A stretch of DNA of 64,000 bases from the NCBI RefSeq assembly GCF_016616425.1, contig NZ_CP067101.1, positions 5,580,001 through 5,644,000 of the forward strand. Reading direction: 5' to 3'. The notes under the pieces were generated by a model, which made no database searches, had not been told where the DNA came from, and saw only the letters and a program-made list of their open reading frames with translations. Position numbers and translations under genes: made by a program. This DNA is from Bradyrhizobium diazoefficiens (GTDB lineage: Bacteria; Pseudomonadota; Alphaproteobacteria; Rhizobiales; Xanthobacteraceae). Shown piece after piece: positions 1-10,675 of this stretch. Numbering within the stretch: position 1 is the stretch's first letter; each line of letters opens with the position of its first letter.

Positions 1-1263
1 GAAATTCTCGTTGGCGGGCACGTAGACGAGCCCGGTCTTCTGGCTATAGGCCGCCGACGGCCAGTCCTTGCCGCCCCACAATGAGGGGCAGAACTCCACG
101 CGCTTGCCGATCACCGGCTTGTGCGCGGGGTCCACGATCGGCCTGCCGCTTTCGGGTTCGATGCCCTTCCAGACGTCGGTGGAGACGAACGGCCAGCCGG
201 CGACGTAGTTGATTTTGGTCGGCGTACGCTCGAGCACCCAGAAGATCGCATCGCGGCCCGGATGGATCAGGCTCTTGATGTTACGACCGTCGCGCTGCAA
301 GTCGATCAGCATCGGCGCGTCGACCTCATCCCAGTCCCAGGAATCGTTCTGGTGATACTGGTGATAGGTCTTGATCTTGCCGGTGTTGGGATCGAGCGCG
401 AGGACCGAGGACGTGTAAAGATTGTCGCCGGGATGGGTCTCGCCGGGCCACGGTGCGGCATTGCCGACGCCCCAATAGATCGTCTTGGTCTCCTTGTCGT
501 AATTGCCGGTCATCCAGGCCGAGCCGCCGCCGTTCTTCCAGTCGTCGCCGTGCCAGGTGTCGTGACCGGGTTCGCCTTCGCCCGGAATGGTGAAGGTTCG
601 CCACAGCTCCTTGCCGTCCTTGGCATCATAGGCGGCGACATAGCCGCGCACGCCGAATTCGCCGCCAGAGCCGCCGACAATGACCTTGCCGTCGACGATC
701 AGCGGCATCAGGGTCATGTACTGGCCCTTCCTGTAGTCCTGCACCTTGGTGTCCCACACGACCTTGCCGGTCTTGGCATCGAGCGCGACGACGTGGTCGT
801 CCGTGGTGGCGAGGTAGAGCTTGTCCTCCCAGAGACCGACGCCGCGGCTGGTCGGATGCAGCTGGAACAGATCGTCGGGAAGCTGTCGCTTGTAGCGCCA
901 ATATTCGTCGCCGGTCTTTGCGTTCAGCGCGATCACCTGCCCCATCGGGGTTGCCACGAACATCACGCCGTTGTTGACGATCGGCGGCGCCTCGTGGCCT
1001 TCGACGACGCCGGTGGCAAAGGTCCAGACCGGCGTGAGGTTCTTCACGTTGGAGGCGTTGATCTGGTCGAGCGGGCTGTAGCCCTGCCCGTCATAGGTGC
1101 GCCGATAGAGCATCCAGTTGCCAGGCTCCGGATTCTCCAGCCGCTGCGCGGTGACCGGCGTGTAGTTCTCGATCGGACCCGACACGGCGGCAGTCGAAAC
1201 GAGGCAGGTGAAGGCGACGAAGCCGGACAGTAACCATTGCTTCCTGGTCATGGACGTTTTCAT
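1..1263 (-). CDS. PQQ-dependent alcohol dehydrogenase, C-terminus beyond window
   Basis: Periplasmic quinoprotein that oxidises a primary alcohol and passes electrons to a cytochrome c. About 421 residues are visible and the gene runs off the left edge. The N-terminus MKTSMTRKQWLLSGFVAFTC is a Sec signal peptide ending near AVSG. Beta-propeller W-motif blades follow (for example VALDAKTGKVVW and GYVAAYDAKDGKELW). The active-site segment reads NDSWDWDEVD, with the catalytic Asp followed two residues later by a second Asp, the pattern associated with lanthanide-using members. The vicinal Cys-Cys pair of classical methanol dehydrogenases is not visible; the expected place reads HPTSRGVGLW. ATG at 1263 was chosen because AGGGG lies 8 bases upstream; ATG 1251 is an in-frame alternative. 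It lies downstream of a Rieske gene on the same strand. The family is certain, the substrate unknown. Confidence 0.9.
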   Translation of the reverse strand, partial: MKTSMTRKQWLLSGFVAFTCLVSTAAVSGPIENYTPVTAQRLENPEPGNWMLYRRTYDGQGYSPLDQINASNVKNLTPVWTFATGVVEGHEAPPIVNNGVMFVATPMGQVIALNAKTGDEYWRYKRQLPDDLFQLHPTSRGVGLWEDKLYLATTDDHVVALDAKTGKVVWDTKVQDYRKGQYMTLMPLIVDGKVIVGGSGGEFGVRGYVAAYDAKDGKELWRTFTIPGEGEPGHDTWHGDDWKNGGGSAWMTGNYDKETKTIYWGVGNAAPWPGETHPGDNLYTSSVLALDPNTGKIKTYHQYHQNDSWDWDEVDAPMLIDLQRDGRNIKSLIHPGRDAIFWVLERTPTKINYVAGWPFVSTDVWKGIEPESGRPIVDPAHKPVIGKRVEFCPSLWGGKDWPSAAYSQKTGLVYVPANENF

Positions 1264-1285
1264 GGACGTTCCCCTTTTTCATCCG

Positions 1286-1323
1286 TTTGAATTCTTGTTT
1301 TGAATTCTTGTTTTGAATTCTTG
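1286..1323. repeat. Three tandem copies of a 13-bp unit before the PQQ dehydrogenase
   Basis: TTTGAATTCTTG recurs three times at a 13-base period (units starting 1286, 1299 and 1312, joined by T). The array begins 23 bases upstream of the dehydrogenase ATG and lies between it and the Rieske stop. It is AT-rich in a GC-rich setting, so it may be a repeated regulator site or a replication-slippage product. Confidence 0.85.
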
Positions 1324-1394
1324 TCGTTCGTCCCGCCGTCCGCCCAGCGGCGGATACGGCCTCTCGTGAGGCGGGCACGACCCGCACCGTCCGT

Positions 1395-2048
1395 TTATCC
1401 TGGCTGCGCGGCACCTACCTTTCCGATGAAATTGCCGGCGACGCTGAGCGAACCGTCAGCGAGCGCCAACGGCAGCGCCGCGAGCCGTCGCGGCGCCGGC
1501 CCGAACACGACCTGTGCGCCCGCACGAGGATCGTATTCGGAGTTGTGACACATGCACTTGAACACCTTCTTGTCGCCGACATCGCTCTTCACCCAGGCGG
1601 TGACGGGACAGCCGGCATGAGCGCAGATCGCCGAGTAGGCGATGATGCCATCGACGGCGCGCGCACGGGTCTTCTCGTCGAGCTCGGCGGGATCGAGCCG
1701 GATGATCAGGATCTCGTTGAGCCGGGAGCCGCTGCGCACCACCGATGTCTTGGGATCCTTCGGCCAGGCATGCACCGGCGGTCCGCCAGCCGGCAGGTCA
1801 GCCGCGGTGATGAGCTTTCCCTCCTGGTCGCCTTCGGAGAAGACGAGCACATCGCCTTTCTGAGGCCGCTCGTCGGAGCCAGGCGGATCCTCGTCCGCAC
1901 GCGCGTACGCGGAACAACCGAGGCAGGCGGAAGTGACGAGCGCGCCGAGCAGGACAGTTCGCCGCGTCTGCTCGGCGCAGGCGTCGTCTTCGGGTTCCCC
2001 GGAGCGTTCAGGCGATGAGGAATTGATGGTGAGCGATGCGCGGGACAT
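1395..2048 (-). CDS. Rieske [2Fe-2S] protein with Tat-like N-terminus
   Basis: Exported Rieske iron-sulfur protein. The two cluster-binding boxes are CAHAGC and CMCHNSEYD, giving the Cys-x-His and Cys-x-x-His ligands. N-terminal to them, TRRTVLLGALVTSACLG resembles a twin-arginine signal, consistent with export after cluster insertion. The reading frame opens further upstream to an ATG at 2153 (252 residues), but that adds an amphipathic stretch before the signal, so ATG 2048 (217 residues) is preferred; neither start has a strong ribosome site. It precedes the PQQ dehydrogenase on the same strand, so it may transfer electrons in that periplasmic pathway; the link is inferred only from position. 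Confidence 0.8.
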   Translation of the reverse strand: MSRASLTINSSSPERSGEPEDDACAEQTRRTVLLGALVTSACLGCSAYARADEDPPGSDERPQKGDVLVFSEGDQEGKLITAADLPAGGPPVHAWPKDPKTSVVRSGSRLNEILIIRLDPAELDEKTRARAVDGIIAYSAICAHAGCPVTAWVKSDVGDKKVFKCMCHNSEYDPRAGAQVVFGPAPRRLAALPLALADGSLSVAGNFIGKVGAAQPG

Positions 2049-2296
2049 GTCCACAAGCAGGCGCTGGAACTCTGCCGAAATCAAGGCGAAGAGTTGGCAC
2101 CGCAGTGCATCAATATGGCTTTGCTCGCGTTGATTGAACGACGATAAACGCATTCATGCGCATTTTCGCAGTTCAACGTCACGCCGCGCGATTGGCATGA
2201 TGATTTTGCAGATCAGACCGATGATGTCGGAATTGGTGCGGCGCGCGATTCATTGCGCTGCGCAAACGCTATACGGCTGCAGGCAGCCAGTCGTCG

Positions 2297-2761
2297 TCAG
2301 GATCTGAGCACGTGGCGCGGCGCGGCGATAGAACCGGCGACGGTTGCCGATGCCATCTCGAAACTGTCGGCGATGCGGCGCGCCTTGTCGATGAACAGCG
2401 CAGCCGCCGGTGGCGGGCAGACCTCGCGCGCGGTCTGCTCGAACAGATCGAGCCAGCGGTCGAAATGATCGCTCACCAGGCTCAGCGGCAGATGCGCCCG
2501 CATCGGCGAGCCGTGATAGCGGCCGCTCATCAGCACGACCGAAGACCAGAAATCCCTGAGCTTGGCGAGATGCTCGTCCCAATTCTGCACGACCCCAAAC
2601 AGCGGTCCCAGCCGTGCATCTTCGCGCACGCGCCCGTAGAAGCGGGTGACGAGCTCCCCGATCATCTCTTCGGTGATCCCGGTGCGCTCGATCGCATCCT
2701 GGGTCAACAGGTTCCGCCGCGCGGCCGCCGCGTCGCGTTCGGCCTTCAGTCGATCCGACAT
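2297..2761 (-). CDS. Group III truncated haemoglobin
   Basis: A 154-residue 2/2 globin that binds haem and O2/NO. Features of group III include the B-helix Tyr in LVTRFYGRVRED, the E-helix stretch FWSSVVLMSGRYHG followed by PMRAHLPL, and the proximal His in DHFDRWLDLF. The C-terminal tail past residue 135 is not family-typical. It stands alone, with 140 bases to the hydroxyacyl-CoA dehydrogenase stop and about 250 to the Rieske start. It may protect the respiratory proteins nearby from NO, but position alone does not show this. Confidence 0.88.
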   Translation of the reverse strand: MSDRLKAERDAAAARRNLLTQDAIERTGITEEMIGELVTRFYGRVREDARLGPLFGVVQNWDEHLAKLRDFWSSVVLMSGRYHGSPMRAHLPLSLVSDHFDRWLDLFEQTAREVCPPPAAALFIDKARRIADSFEMASATVAGSIAAPRHVLRS

Positions 2762-2898
2762 GTCCTCTGTGTCCGTTCCGTTGTTCCCACGGGCCGCCCG
2801 TTCAACATTGTCGGGTCAATTGCGCGCGGCGTCTTTGTCGCAGCGCAAAGTGCGGGAATCCGGCGGCGGACGCCAAGTGCCCGCCGCCGATGCCCTCA

Positions 2899-3750
<852 letters not shown>

Positions 3751-4201
3751 TGCCTCTTATCCTTCATCCTTGCGGGCGTGCCGGCACGGCACGGCCCATT
3801 GTTCCTGCACCAGGGTCTAGCACCGCCACCGGGCGGCTGCGACCTGATCCTGCCCCTTCGATAAAGCATCCGAGGCGGGAATAAAGCCGCCATTCGGTTG
3901 CGAACGGGTACGATTTTGAGCTTCCGTCTGCCGGATTCGCGCCGGGCGAGCTGACGCGCCAATCAAGGCTTGGCACTCAGTTCGAGACCGGCGGGAGGCC
4001 GGGCTTCGGGACCCGGATTGCGACCTCTTGATTGTGGCGGCCGCAACGGCCAGAACCGGTGCAGTTGCCGCGCGAGGATCTGCATGCAGGGGGGCCGGCC
4101 ACCGGTCGAAGCCTTTGGGGGCAAGCTGTTGAGGCGAAGGATTTCGCGATGGACGTGAGCAGGATCGACGGCATCGAGCCGGCCCAACACCGTCAGGCCG
4201 G
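3751..4201. other. 451 bases without a convincing gene
   Basis: Both strands have only short open frames with unremarkable composition. A plus-strand frame of about 57 codons ends at TGA 4203-4205, overlapping the permease ATG by ATGA as a co-translated upstream gene would, but it has a stop at 4029-4031 and no recognisable domain. It could be the worn 3' end of a lost upstream gene, such as the missing transporter ATPase. Confidence 0.4.
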
Positions 4202-4900
4202 ATGAACGATTTCGCGCAATCCATCGCTGCCGCCTTCACGCTGATCGGCGAGGCCGACGCCGAGCTGCTCGGCATCGTCGCACTGTCGGTTCGCGTCAGC
4301 CTGACCGCGAGCATCGTTGCCCTGCTGATCGGTGCACCGATCGGGGCCTTGCTTGCGATTACCCGCTTCCACGGGCGGCAGGTGATCATCGTGCTGACCA
4401 ACGCGCTGCTCGGCCTTCCGCCGGTCGTGGTCGGCCTCGCGCTCTATCTTCTGCTGTCGCGATCCGGCCCGCTCGGGGCGTCCGGACTGTTGTTCACGCC
4501 GGCCGCCATGGTGATCGCGCAGACGCTGCTCGCCACGCCGATCGTGGTGGCGCTGGTGCACCGGCCCGCGAGCCTGCTGTGGGCGGAGTATGGCGATCTG
4601 GCGCGGATCGACGGACTGTCGGCCTTCCGCAGCATGGCGCTCCTGTTCGCGCTCGGTCGGACCTCGCTGCTGACGGCTTTTCTGGCAGCGTTCGGACGCG
4701 CCATCGCCGAAGTCGGCGCCATCATCATCGTCGGCGGCAATATCCGCGGCTTCACGCGCACGATGACGACAGCGATCGCACTGGAAACCAGCAAGGGCGA
4801 TCTGCCGCTGGCGCTCGGACTCGGACTGATCCTGCTCGCACTCAGCGTGGCGGTGTCGACCGTCGCGTTCCTGCTAGTGGGACGCGTTGGGGAAAAATAG
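4202..4900 (+). CDS. tupB: Tungstate/molybdate-type ABC transporter permease (TupB-like)
   Basis: Inner-membrane permease of 232 residues with about five membrane segments. The EAA-like coupling loop is AEYGDLARIDGLSAFRSMAL, and the GRAIAEVGAIIIVGGNIRG segment is typical of the TupB/ModB class. The neighbouring tungstate-type binding protein (4874-5683) supports tungstate over molybdate. The two genes are convergent and their 3' ends overlap by 27 bases, whereas tup genes normally run in one direction with tupC. No ATPase is found in the window, so it must be encoded elsewhere or be lost. Confidence 0.85.
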   Translation: MNDFAQSIAAAFTLIGEADAELLGIVALSVRVSLTASIVALLIGAPIGALLAITRFHGRQVIIVLTNALLGLPPVVVGLALYLLLSRSGPLGASGLLFTPAAMVIAQTLLATPIVVALVHRPASLLWAEYGDLARIDGLSAFRSMALLFALGRTSLLTAFLAAFGRAIAEVGAIIIVGGNIRGFTRTMTTAIALETSKGDLPLALGLGLILLALSVAVSTVAFLLVGRVGEK

Positions 4901-5683
4901 CTGCTCGCCGCCGACCTTGTACCCGGCGATCGCCTCCTGGCCCTTGGGCGAGATGAGCCAGTCGATGAAAGCCTGCCCGTCCTTCGCCTTGACGTTCGGA
5001 TGCTTGGCGGGGTTCACCAGCATGACGCCGTACTGGTTGAACAGCCGCTTGTCGCCCTCCGTCAGGATGGCGAGTTCGCCGCGGTTCTTGAACGACAGCC
5101 ACGTGCCGCGGTCCGACAGGAGATAGGCGTTCGACGACGAGGCCATGTTCAGCGCCGGGCCCATGCCCTGGCCGATCTCCCGATACCAGCCGTCCTTGCC
5201 CGCACTGAGATCGACGCCCGCCTCCTTCCACAGCCTCAGCTCGGCCGCGTTCGTGCCGGACTTGTCGCCGCGCGAGATGAAAGGCGCCTTTGCCGCCGCG
5301 ATCTTGCGCAGCGCATCCGCGACGTCCTTGTCGCCGGCGATCTTCGCGGGATCGCTCTTCGGCCCGACGATGACGAAATCGTTGTACATGACGTCGTAGC
5401 GCTTCACGCCCTGCCCTTCCGACATGAACTTGTCTTCGGCAACCCGGTCATGGACGAACACCACGTCGGCATCGCCGCGCCGCCCGATGTCCAGCGCCTG
5501 GCCGGTGCCGACGGCGACGACCTTCACGCCGATGCCCTCGGCCTTTGTGAACAGCGGCAGCAGATACCCGAACAGGCCCGATTGTTCCGTCGAGGTAGTC
5601 GAGGCCACCGTGATGGTGCGATCCTGCGCGAACGCGATGGTGGACCAGAGCAGAACCACTCCGATGGCGACTATCCTTTTCAT
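4874..5683 (-). CDS. tupA: Tungstate-type ABC transporter periplasmic binding protein (TupA-like)
   Basis: Periplasmic oxyanion-binding protein of 269 residues. The Sec signal MKRIVAIGVVLLWSTIAFAQ is followed by RTITVASTTSTEQSGLF, the Thr/Ser-rich oxyanion-binding strand of the TupA family. GTGQALDIGRRGDADVVFVH and SRGDKSGTN are further family blocks. ATG 5683 is preferred over 5698 because the signal peptide starts there and AAGGAGG lies just upstream. Its 3' end overlaps tupB on the opposite strand. Tungstate or molybdate supply would matter here, because the window encodes a formate dehydrogenase and a BisC-type enzyme. Confidence 0.88.
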   Translation of the reverse strand: MKRIVAIGVVLLWSTIAFAQDRTITVASTTSTEQSGLFGYLLPLFTKAEGIGVKVVAVGTGQALDIGRRGDADVVFVHDRVAEDKFMSEGQGVKRYDVMYNDFVIVGPKSDPAKIAGDKDVADALRKIAAAKAPFISRGDKSGTNAAELRLWKEAGVDLSAGKDGWYREIGQGMGPALNMASSSNAYLLSDRGTWLSFKNRGELAILTEGDKRLFNQYGVMLVNPAKHPNVKAKDGQAFIDWLISPKGQEAIAGYKVGGEQLFFPNASH

Positions 5684-6044
5684 GCCTCCTCCTTGCACCA
5701 GTTGCCGAGTTTTCCAAACTATCCCGAACCCCGCATTCGGAGCAATATCCTCGGTATCATCCCTGCGGCGCGGAACGAGGTGGAGAACTCATTTTGGCAT
5801 CGGCATGCATCATGGCGCTGGCGCACAGGTGAGCGCGACGAGCATCACAACGAGCCCTGTCTTGAAGATCGTATCTTGGAGATCACGAGTTCGCTCCCTT
5901 TCGACAGAGCGTATCGAGCGGCGGCTTATTGTGGAGGCGATCACGCGCGCGCCGGTCGACCTTCCACTTTCATGATGTGCGGATGTTCTGCTATTGATCT
6001 CGCCTACATTGACACGGGTATGACGGCCGGGGCAGTTTTTCACA
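5684..6044. other. Intergenic region upstream of tupA and the repeat-rich protein
   Basis: About 360 bases between two divergent genes. A 77-codon minus-strand frame (5810-6043) ends in a hydrophobic stretch but has an unconvincing Arg-rich composition and was not called. The region presumably holds both promoters; no clear operator was seen. Confidence 0.4.
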
Positions 6045-7247
6045 TTGCTGGCGAATCAGCGATTGCCCTCACGCCGAGTACCTCTTGGACAACTCCTAGT
6101 GCTTTCGAGACTGATATCGTTGCTGCGCCGCATCCCCGGGGTGAAATGGGCAATCACCCGGCTTCAGTCCGTGCCGCACAGCGGCAACGTTGACGTCACG
6201 CCGGTCGCCGCAGACGTCTCGCCTGCCGTCAGCGAAGACATCGCGGGGGCCACTTCGGCTCATCTCATCGATATCAGCACGGTACCGGCGTGCGACGACG
6301 TCGCGATCACAGGCGCGGCTCCGTCCGCCGAGGATCATACCGCGATCTCTATCATGGCAGAGAGCCGGCCGGCATCGCCGACCGCTGCCAGCGGCATCGG
6401 CGACGGGTCCCGGGAGACGCCGGCAGAAATTGAACCGGTCGTCGTGGAGAAGGATTCGGTCTCGACCATCGAGATCGAAATCGCGACAGCCGATACTCCC
6501 GAGCCCGTCATCAGCCATGATCCGGCTGTAGATATCCCGACGAGCATCGAGTCCGTCGACGCGGAGCCGGTCGCGGTCGACGTCGTCATCGAACCGGTCG
6601 ACGCCGCCGAACTCGTCATCGGCGACGATCCACTTCCCGCCCTCCCGACCGACGCTGAGCCCGTTGTCACGGAGGGGGCCTCGCCATCGTCCGTCGATGT
6701 CGCGAGCACACCGGTTGATGCCCCCGCTCTTGTCGTCAACGACAATCGTTTCCCTGACGTCATCGTGGATGTCGAGCCGGCTGCTGCGCCCGTCACAGCG
6801 GTGGCTGTGGCGCACTGCTCCGCCGACGCAGCCAGCGTCGTCGCGGACATCGAGCCGGCTCCGGCTCTGGTGTGTCCCTCTCGGGAGAACCGCAGCGCAC
6901 CGAAAGTTCGCTCAAGGGCCGCGGAACCTGCCGATCGCGCCGCACTGATCCGGCAGCGCTGGGCGGAAACCGGGATCAGGATGTGGAATCCGCGGCTTCA
7001 CGGCACCGGCGAAGCCACGCTGAACATCCAGGGAAGCGTCGGGCTGCTTCCGCCAGCGCCCGGCGAGACGATGCCGCGCTACGAGAAGCTGGAATTCAGG
7101 ACGCTCGACGGACAGATCGTCTGTGAGGGCATCATCGTCGAGGCGCCCGCACAGGCGAGCCATCGCAGTTTCACGCGGCTCGCCGAGCCCGGGAAACCCG
7201 ACCGGGTCCGCGAGCCGGCGCGGGAACGCCAAGCCGCTCTCGCCTGA
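6045..7247 (+). CDS. Protein of unknown function with acidic Val/Pro/Asp-rich repeats
   Basis: No known domain recognised. Three parts are visible. The N-terminus is basic and hydrophobic (LVLSRLISLLRRIPGVKWAI). The middle (roughly residues 60-280) is a low-complexity acidic linker with imperfect repeats of 36-40 residues around VDV-x3-PVDA and DAEPV, beginning near 6464, 6571 and 6690. The basic, folded-looking C-terminus contains RQRWAETGIRMWNPRLHG and a beta-strand-like segment GQIVCEGIIVEAP. The first possible start is TTG 6045; GTG 6099 just before the hydrophobic segment is a credible alternative. The layout suggests a membrane-associated N-terminus tethered by a disordered linker to a small domain. 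Confidence 0.6.
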   Translation: MLANQRLPSRRVPLGQLLVLSRLISLLRRIPGVKWAITRLQSVPHSGNVDVTPVAADVSPAVSEDIAGATSAHLIDISTVPACDDVAITGAAPSAEDHTAISIMAESRPASPTAASGIGDGSRETPAEIEPVVVEKDSVSTIEIEIATADTPEPVISHDPAVDIPTSIESVDAEPVAVDVVIEPVDAAELVIGDDPLPALPTDAEPVVTEGASPSSVDVASTPVDAPALVVNDNRFPDVIVDVEPAAAPVTAVAVAHCSADAASVVADIEPAPALVCPSRENRSAPKVRSRAAEPADRAALIRQRWAETGIRMWNPRLHGTGEATLNIQGSVGLLPPAPGETMPRYEKLEFRTLDGQIVCEGIIVEAPAQASHRSFTRLAEPGKPDRVREPARERQAALA

Positions 7248-7425
7248 TCCACTCTTCCGCGGCGTAAGTTCATTGCTTCTGGTCGTGATCGCCGGGCCAG
7301 ACTACCGTGCTGACGCGACCAGTCCTCGACGACATGAACGCGACCAGCCTGAGAGGCGCATGCGCTCGACCGCCGGCGAGACGATCGGGCGTTAGACGTC
7401 CCGCGCGGCTTTCGGCCAACACCTG

Positions 7426-9093
7426 CTACGCCAGGCTCGGCAGATCGAGTCCCTTGTCACGGGCACAGTCGATCGCCGTCTCATACCCGGCGTCGGCATG
7501 GCGCATGACGCCCGTGGCGGGATCGTTCCAGAGCACACGCTCGATGCGCTTGGCCGCTTGCGGCGTGCCGTCGGCGACGATCACCATGCCGGCGTGTTGC
7601 GAATAGCCGATGCCGACGCCGCCGCCATGGTGCAGCGAGACCCAGGTCGCGCCGCTGGCGCAATTGAGCAGCGCGTTGAGTAGCGGCCAGTCGGACACCG
7701 CGTCCGATCCGTCCTTCATCGCCTCGGTCTCGCGATTGGGGCTCGCCACCGAACCGCTGTCGAGATGATCGCGGCCGATGACAATCGGCGCCTTGAGCTC
7801 GCCGCGCGCCACCATCTCGTTGAAAGCGAGGCCCAGACGATGGCGATCACCGAGGCCGACCCAGCAGATCCGCGCCGGCAGGCCCTGAAACTTGATGCGC
7901 GCCTTGGCCATGTCGAGCCAGTTGTGCAGATGCTTGTCGTCGGGCATCAGCTCCTTCACCTTGGCGTCCGTCCTGAAGATGTCCTCGGGATCGCCCGACA
8001 GCGCCGCCCAGCGGAACGGGCCGACACCGCGACAGAACAAGGGGCGGATATAGGCGGGAACGAAGCCGGGGAAATCGAAGGCATTCTTCAGGCCCATGTC
8101 CTGCGCCATCTGGCGGATGTTGTTGCCGTAGTCGAGCGTTGGAATGCCCTGCGCGTGAAAATCGAGCATGGCCTGGACGTGCTCGACCATCGACGCCTTT
8201 GAGGCGCGCTCGACCGCCTTGGGATCAGAAGCGCGCCTGGCTTCCCAATCGGCAAGCGTCCAGCCTTTCGGCAAGTATCCGTTGATCGGATCGTGCGCGC
8301 TGGTCTGGTCCGTGACGATGTCGGGCTTGACGCCGCGGCGCACCAGCTCGGGGAAAATCTCCGCGGCATTGCCGAGCAGACCGACGGAGACCGCTCTCCT
8401 GGATTTCGCCGCCTCCTCCATGATCGCGAGCGCTTCGTCCAGCGTCGCGGCCTGTCGATCGAGATAGCCGGTGCGCAGCCGCATCTCGATGCGGCTCGGC
8501 TGGCATTCGACCGCGAGCATCGAAGCCCCAGCCATGGTCGCGGCCAGCGGCTGCGCCCCGCCCATGCCCCCTAAGCCGCCGGTGAGGATCCACTTGCCGG
8601 CGAGGCTGCCGCCATAGTGGCGTCGGCCGACCTCGACGAAGGTCTCATAGGTGCCCTGCACGATACCCTGGCTGCCGATATAGATCCAGGAGCCCGCGGT
8701 CATCTGGCCGTACATCATCAGGCCCTGGCGATCGAGCTCGTTGAAATGATCGAGCGTCGCCCAATGCGGCACGATGTTGGAGTTCGCAATCAGGACGCGC
8801 GGCGCATCCGCATGGGTGCGGAAGACGCCGACCGGCTTGCCGGACTGGACCAGCAGCGTCTGATCGCCTTCGAGCTTGCGCAAGGCTGCAACGATCCGGT
8901 CAAAGCTCTCCCAATCGCGCGCCGCGCGGCCGATGCCGCCATAGACGACGAGCTCGCTCGGACGCTCCGCGACATCGGGATCGAGGTTGTTCATCAGCAT
9001 GCGGAGCGGCGCTTCCGTCAGCCAGCTCTTGGCGCTGATATCGCTGCCGCGGGGCGCGCGGATGGTGCGGTCATTGTCCAGTCGGCGGTTCAT
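7426..9093 (-). CDS. hutU: Urocanate hydratase
   Basis: Second enzyme of histidine degradation, converting urocanate to 4-imidazolone-5-propionate with tightly bound NAD+. From ATG 9093 it is 555 residues, the normal length; the frame extends upstream but the family begins at [30 protein letters not shown] is the NAD-binding glycine-rich loop, and the C-terminal [18 protein letters not shown] block is also family-typical. It is the third gene of hutI-hutH-hutU, 10 bases after hutH. Confidence 0.97.
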   Translation of the reverse strand: MNRRLDNDRTIRAPRGSDISAKSWLTEAPLRMLMNNLDPDVAERPSELVVYGGIGRAARDWESFDRIVAALRKLEGDQTLLVQSGKPVGVFRTHADAPRVLIANSNIVPHWATLDHFNELDRQGLMMYGQMTAGSWIYIGSQGIVQGTYETFVEVGRRHYGGSLAGKWILTGGLGGMGGAQPLAATMAGASMLAVECQPSRIEMRLRTGYLDRQAATLDEALAIMEEAAKSRRAVSVGLLGNAAEIFPELVRRGVKPDIVTDQTSAHDPINGYLPKGWTLADWEARRASDPKAVERASKASMVEHVQAMLDFHAQGIPTLDYGNNIRQMAQDMGLKNAFDFPGFVPAYIRPLFCRGVGPFRWAALSGDPEDIFRTDAKVKELMPDDKHLHNWLDMAKARIKFQGLPARICWVGLGDRHRLGLAFNEMVARGELKAPIVIGRDHLDSGSVASPNRETEAMKDGSDAVSDWPLLNALLNCASGATWVSLHHGGGVGIGYSQHAGMVIVADGTPQAAKRIERVLWNDPATGVMRHADAGYETAIDCARDKGLDLPSLA

Positions 9094-9103
9094 GCGGACC
9101 TCT

Positions 9104-10675
9104 TCAGCCAAGTCGTGTCTGGTCGAGACTCGGAAACGGGTCGGTTGGAAGCGCTGCAAGCGCCGCGATCGGCAAAGCATCTGCTTCGATCAGTGCGGCG
9201 GCCTTGGCGAGATCGCCAGCCATGTAGCGATCCGCACCGAGCGCGGGCACCTGCTCGCGCAATGCGGCGATGACGGCGGCCAGTGGCCCGCTCGTCGCAT
9301 GCGGCGCGCGCAAGGTGATGCCTTGCGCAGCAACCAGGAGCTCGATGCCGAGGATGGCGGCAAGATTGTCGGCCATGTCCGACAGGCGCCGCGCGGCATG
9401 CGCGGCCATCGAGACGTGGTCTTCCTGGTTGGCGCTGGTCGGCGTCGAGTCGATCGAGCAGGCAGCCGCGCGCTGCTTGTTCTCGGCATAGAGCGCGGCC
9501 GCCGTCACTTCGGCGATCATGAATCCGGAATTGAGACCGGGATCCGGCGTCAGGAACGGCGGCAGGCCGAAATTCAGCGCGGGATCGACCAGCGTCGCAA
9601 TGCGCCGCTCGCTGATCGCGCCGATTTCCGACAGCGCCAGCGCGATCGCATCGGCAGCGAAGGCCACCGGCTCGGCGTGGAAATTGCCGCCCGAGATGAT
9701 CTCGCCGGTCTCGACCAGGACGAGTGGATTGTCGGTGACGGCGTTGGCTTCGACGATCAATGAGCGCGCGGCCTGCGTGATCAGGTCGAGCGCGGCACCC
9801 GCGACCTGCGGCTGGCAGCGCAGGCAATAGGGATCCTGCACGCGCTCGTCGCCCTCGAGATGCGACAGGCGGATGTCGCTGCCGTCCAGCAGCGCGGTCA
9901 GCGTCGCGGCCGCGGCGATCTGCCCGCGATGACCGCGCAGCGCCTGAATTTCGGGACGGAACGGTGCGGTGGAGGCCATTGCTGCGTCGACCGACAGCGC
10001 CCCGGTCACGAGTGCGGCGCGCGCCAGGCGAAATGCACGCAGCACGCCTGATATGGCGTAGGCGGCAGAGAATTGCGTGCCGTTGATCAGCGCAAGCCCC
10101 TCCTTCGGGCCGAGCGTCAGCGGCGCTAGACCGGCGGCCGCCAGCGCTTCACCGCCGGACATGGTCCTCCCTTCGACGATCGCCTGCCCCTCGCCGATCA
10201 TGACCGCCGTCATATGCGCGAGCGGCGCGAGATCGCCGGAGGCGCCGACCGAGCCTTGCTGCGGGACCAGCGGGGTGACGCGCCGCGCCAGCATGGCCTG
10301 CAACTGCTCGATCACCTCGCGACGCACGCCGGAGGCGCCGCGCCCGAGCGAGACGATCTTCAGCGCCATCATCAGGCGGACGATCGGCTCCGGTGTCACC
10401 GGACCGACGCCGCAGCAATGCGAGACGATGAGGTTGCGCTGGAGCAGCGCGGTCTGGTCCGGCGGAATGCGCTTGGAGGCCAGCTTTCCGAAGCCGGTAT
10501 TGATGCCATAGACCGGCGCGGCATCCCGTGCGGCCTTCGCGACGATCGCTGCGGCCGCCTCGACACGCGGCCAATATGATGGATCCAGGATGACGGACGC
10601 CCCCGCGAGCACATGTGCGAGGTCATCGAGACTGACCGTTCCCGGCCTGACCACGATCGATGCGCCCGGCTCCAT
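9104..10675 (-). CDS. hutH: Histidine ammonia-lyase
   Basis: First enzyme of histidine degradation, eliminating ammonia from L-histidine to give trans-urocanate. The Ala-Ser-Gly tripeptide that cyclises into the MIO electrophile is in [15 protein letters not shown]. The active-site Tyr is in [11 protein letters not shown], and QEDHVSMA is present near residue 420. ATG 10675 (523 residues) shares its A with the hutI stop (TGATG), indicating translational coupling; an in-frame ATG at 10690 is less likely. Confidence 0.97.
   Translation of the reverse strand: MEPGASIVVRPGTVSLDDLAHVLAGASVILDPSYWPRVEAAAAIVAKAARDAAPVYGINTGFGKLASKRIPPDQTALLQRNLIVSHCCGVGPVTPEPIVRLMMALKIVSLGRGASGVRREVIEQLQAMLARRVTPLVPQQGSVGASGDLAPLAHMTAVMIGEGQAIVEGRTMSGGEALAAAGLAPLTLGPKEGLALINGTQFSAAYAISGVLRAFRLARAALVTGALSVDAAMASTAPFRPEIQALRGHRGQIAAAATLTALLDGSDIRLSHLEGDERVQDPYCLRCQPQVAGAALDLITQAARSLIVEANAVTDNPLVLVETGEIISGGNFHAEPVAFAADAIALALSEIGAISERRIATLVDPALNFGLPPFLTPDPGLNSGFMIAEVTAAALYAENKQRAAACSIDSTPTSANQEDHVSMAAHAARRLSDMADNLAAILGIELLVAAQGITLRAPHATSGPLAAVIAALREQVPALGADRYMAGDLAKAAALIEADALPIAALAALPTDPFPSLDQTRLG

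Noticed and set aside
3817..4561. Minus-strand frames overlapping the tupB start
   Set aside because: Arg/Ser/Pro-rich with no motif; they contradict the clear permease on the plus strand.
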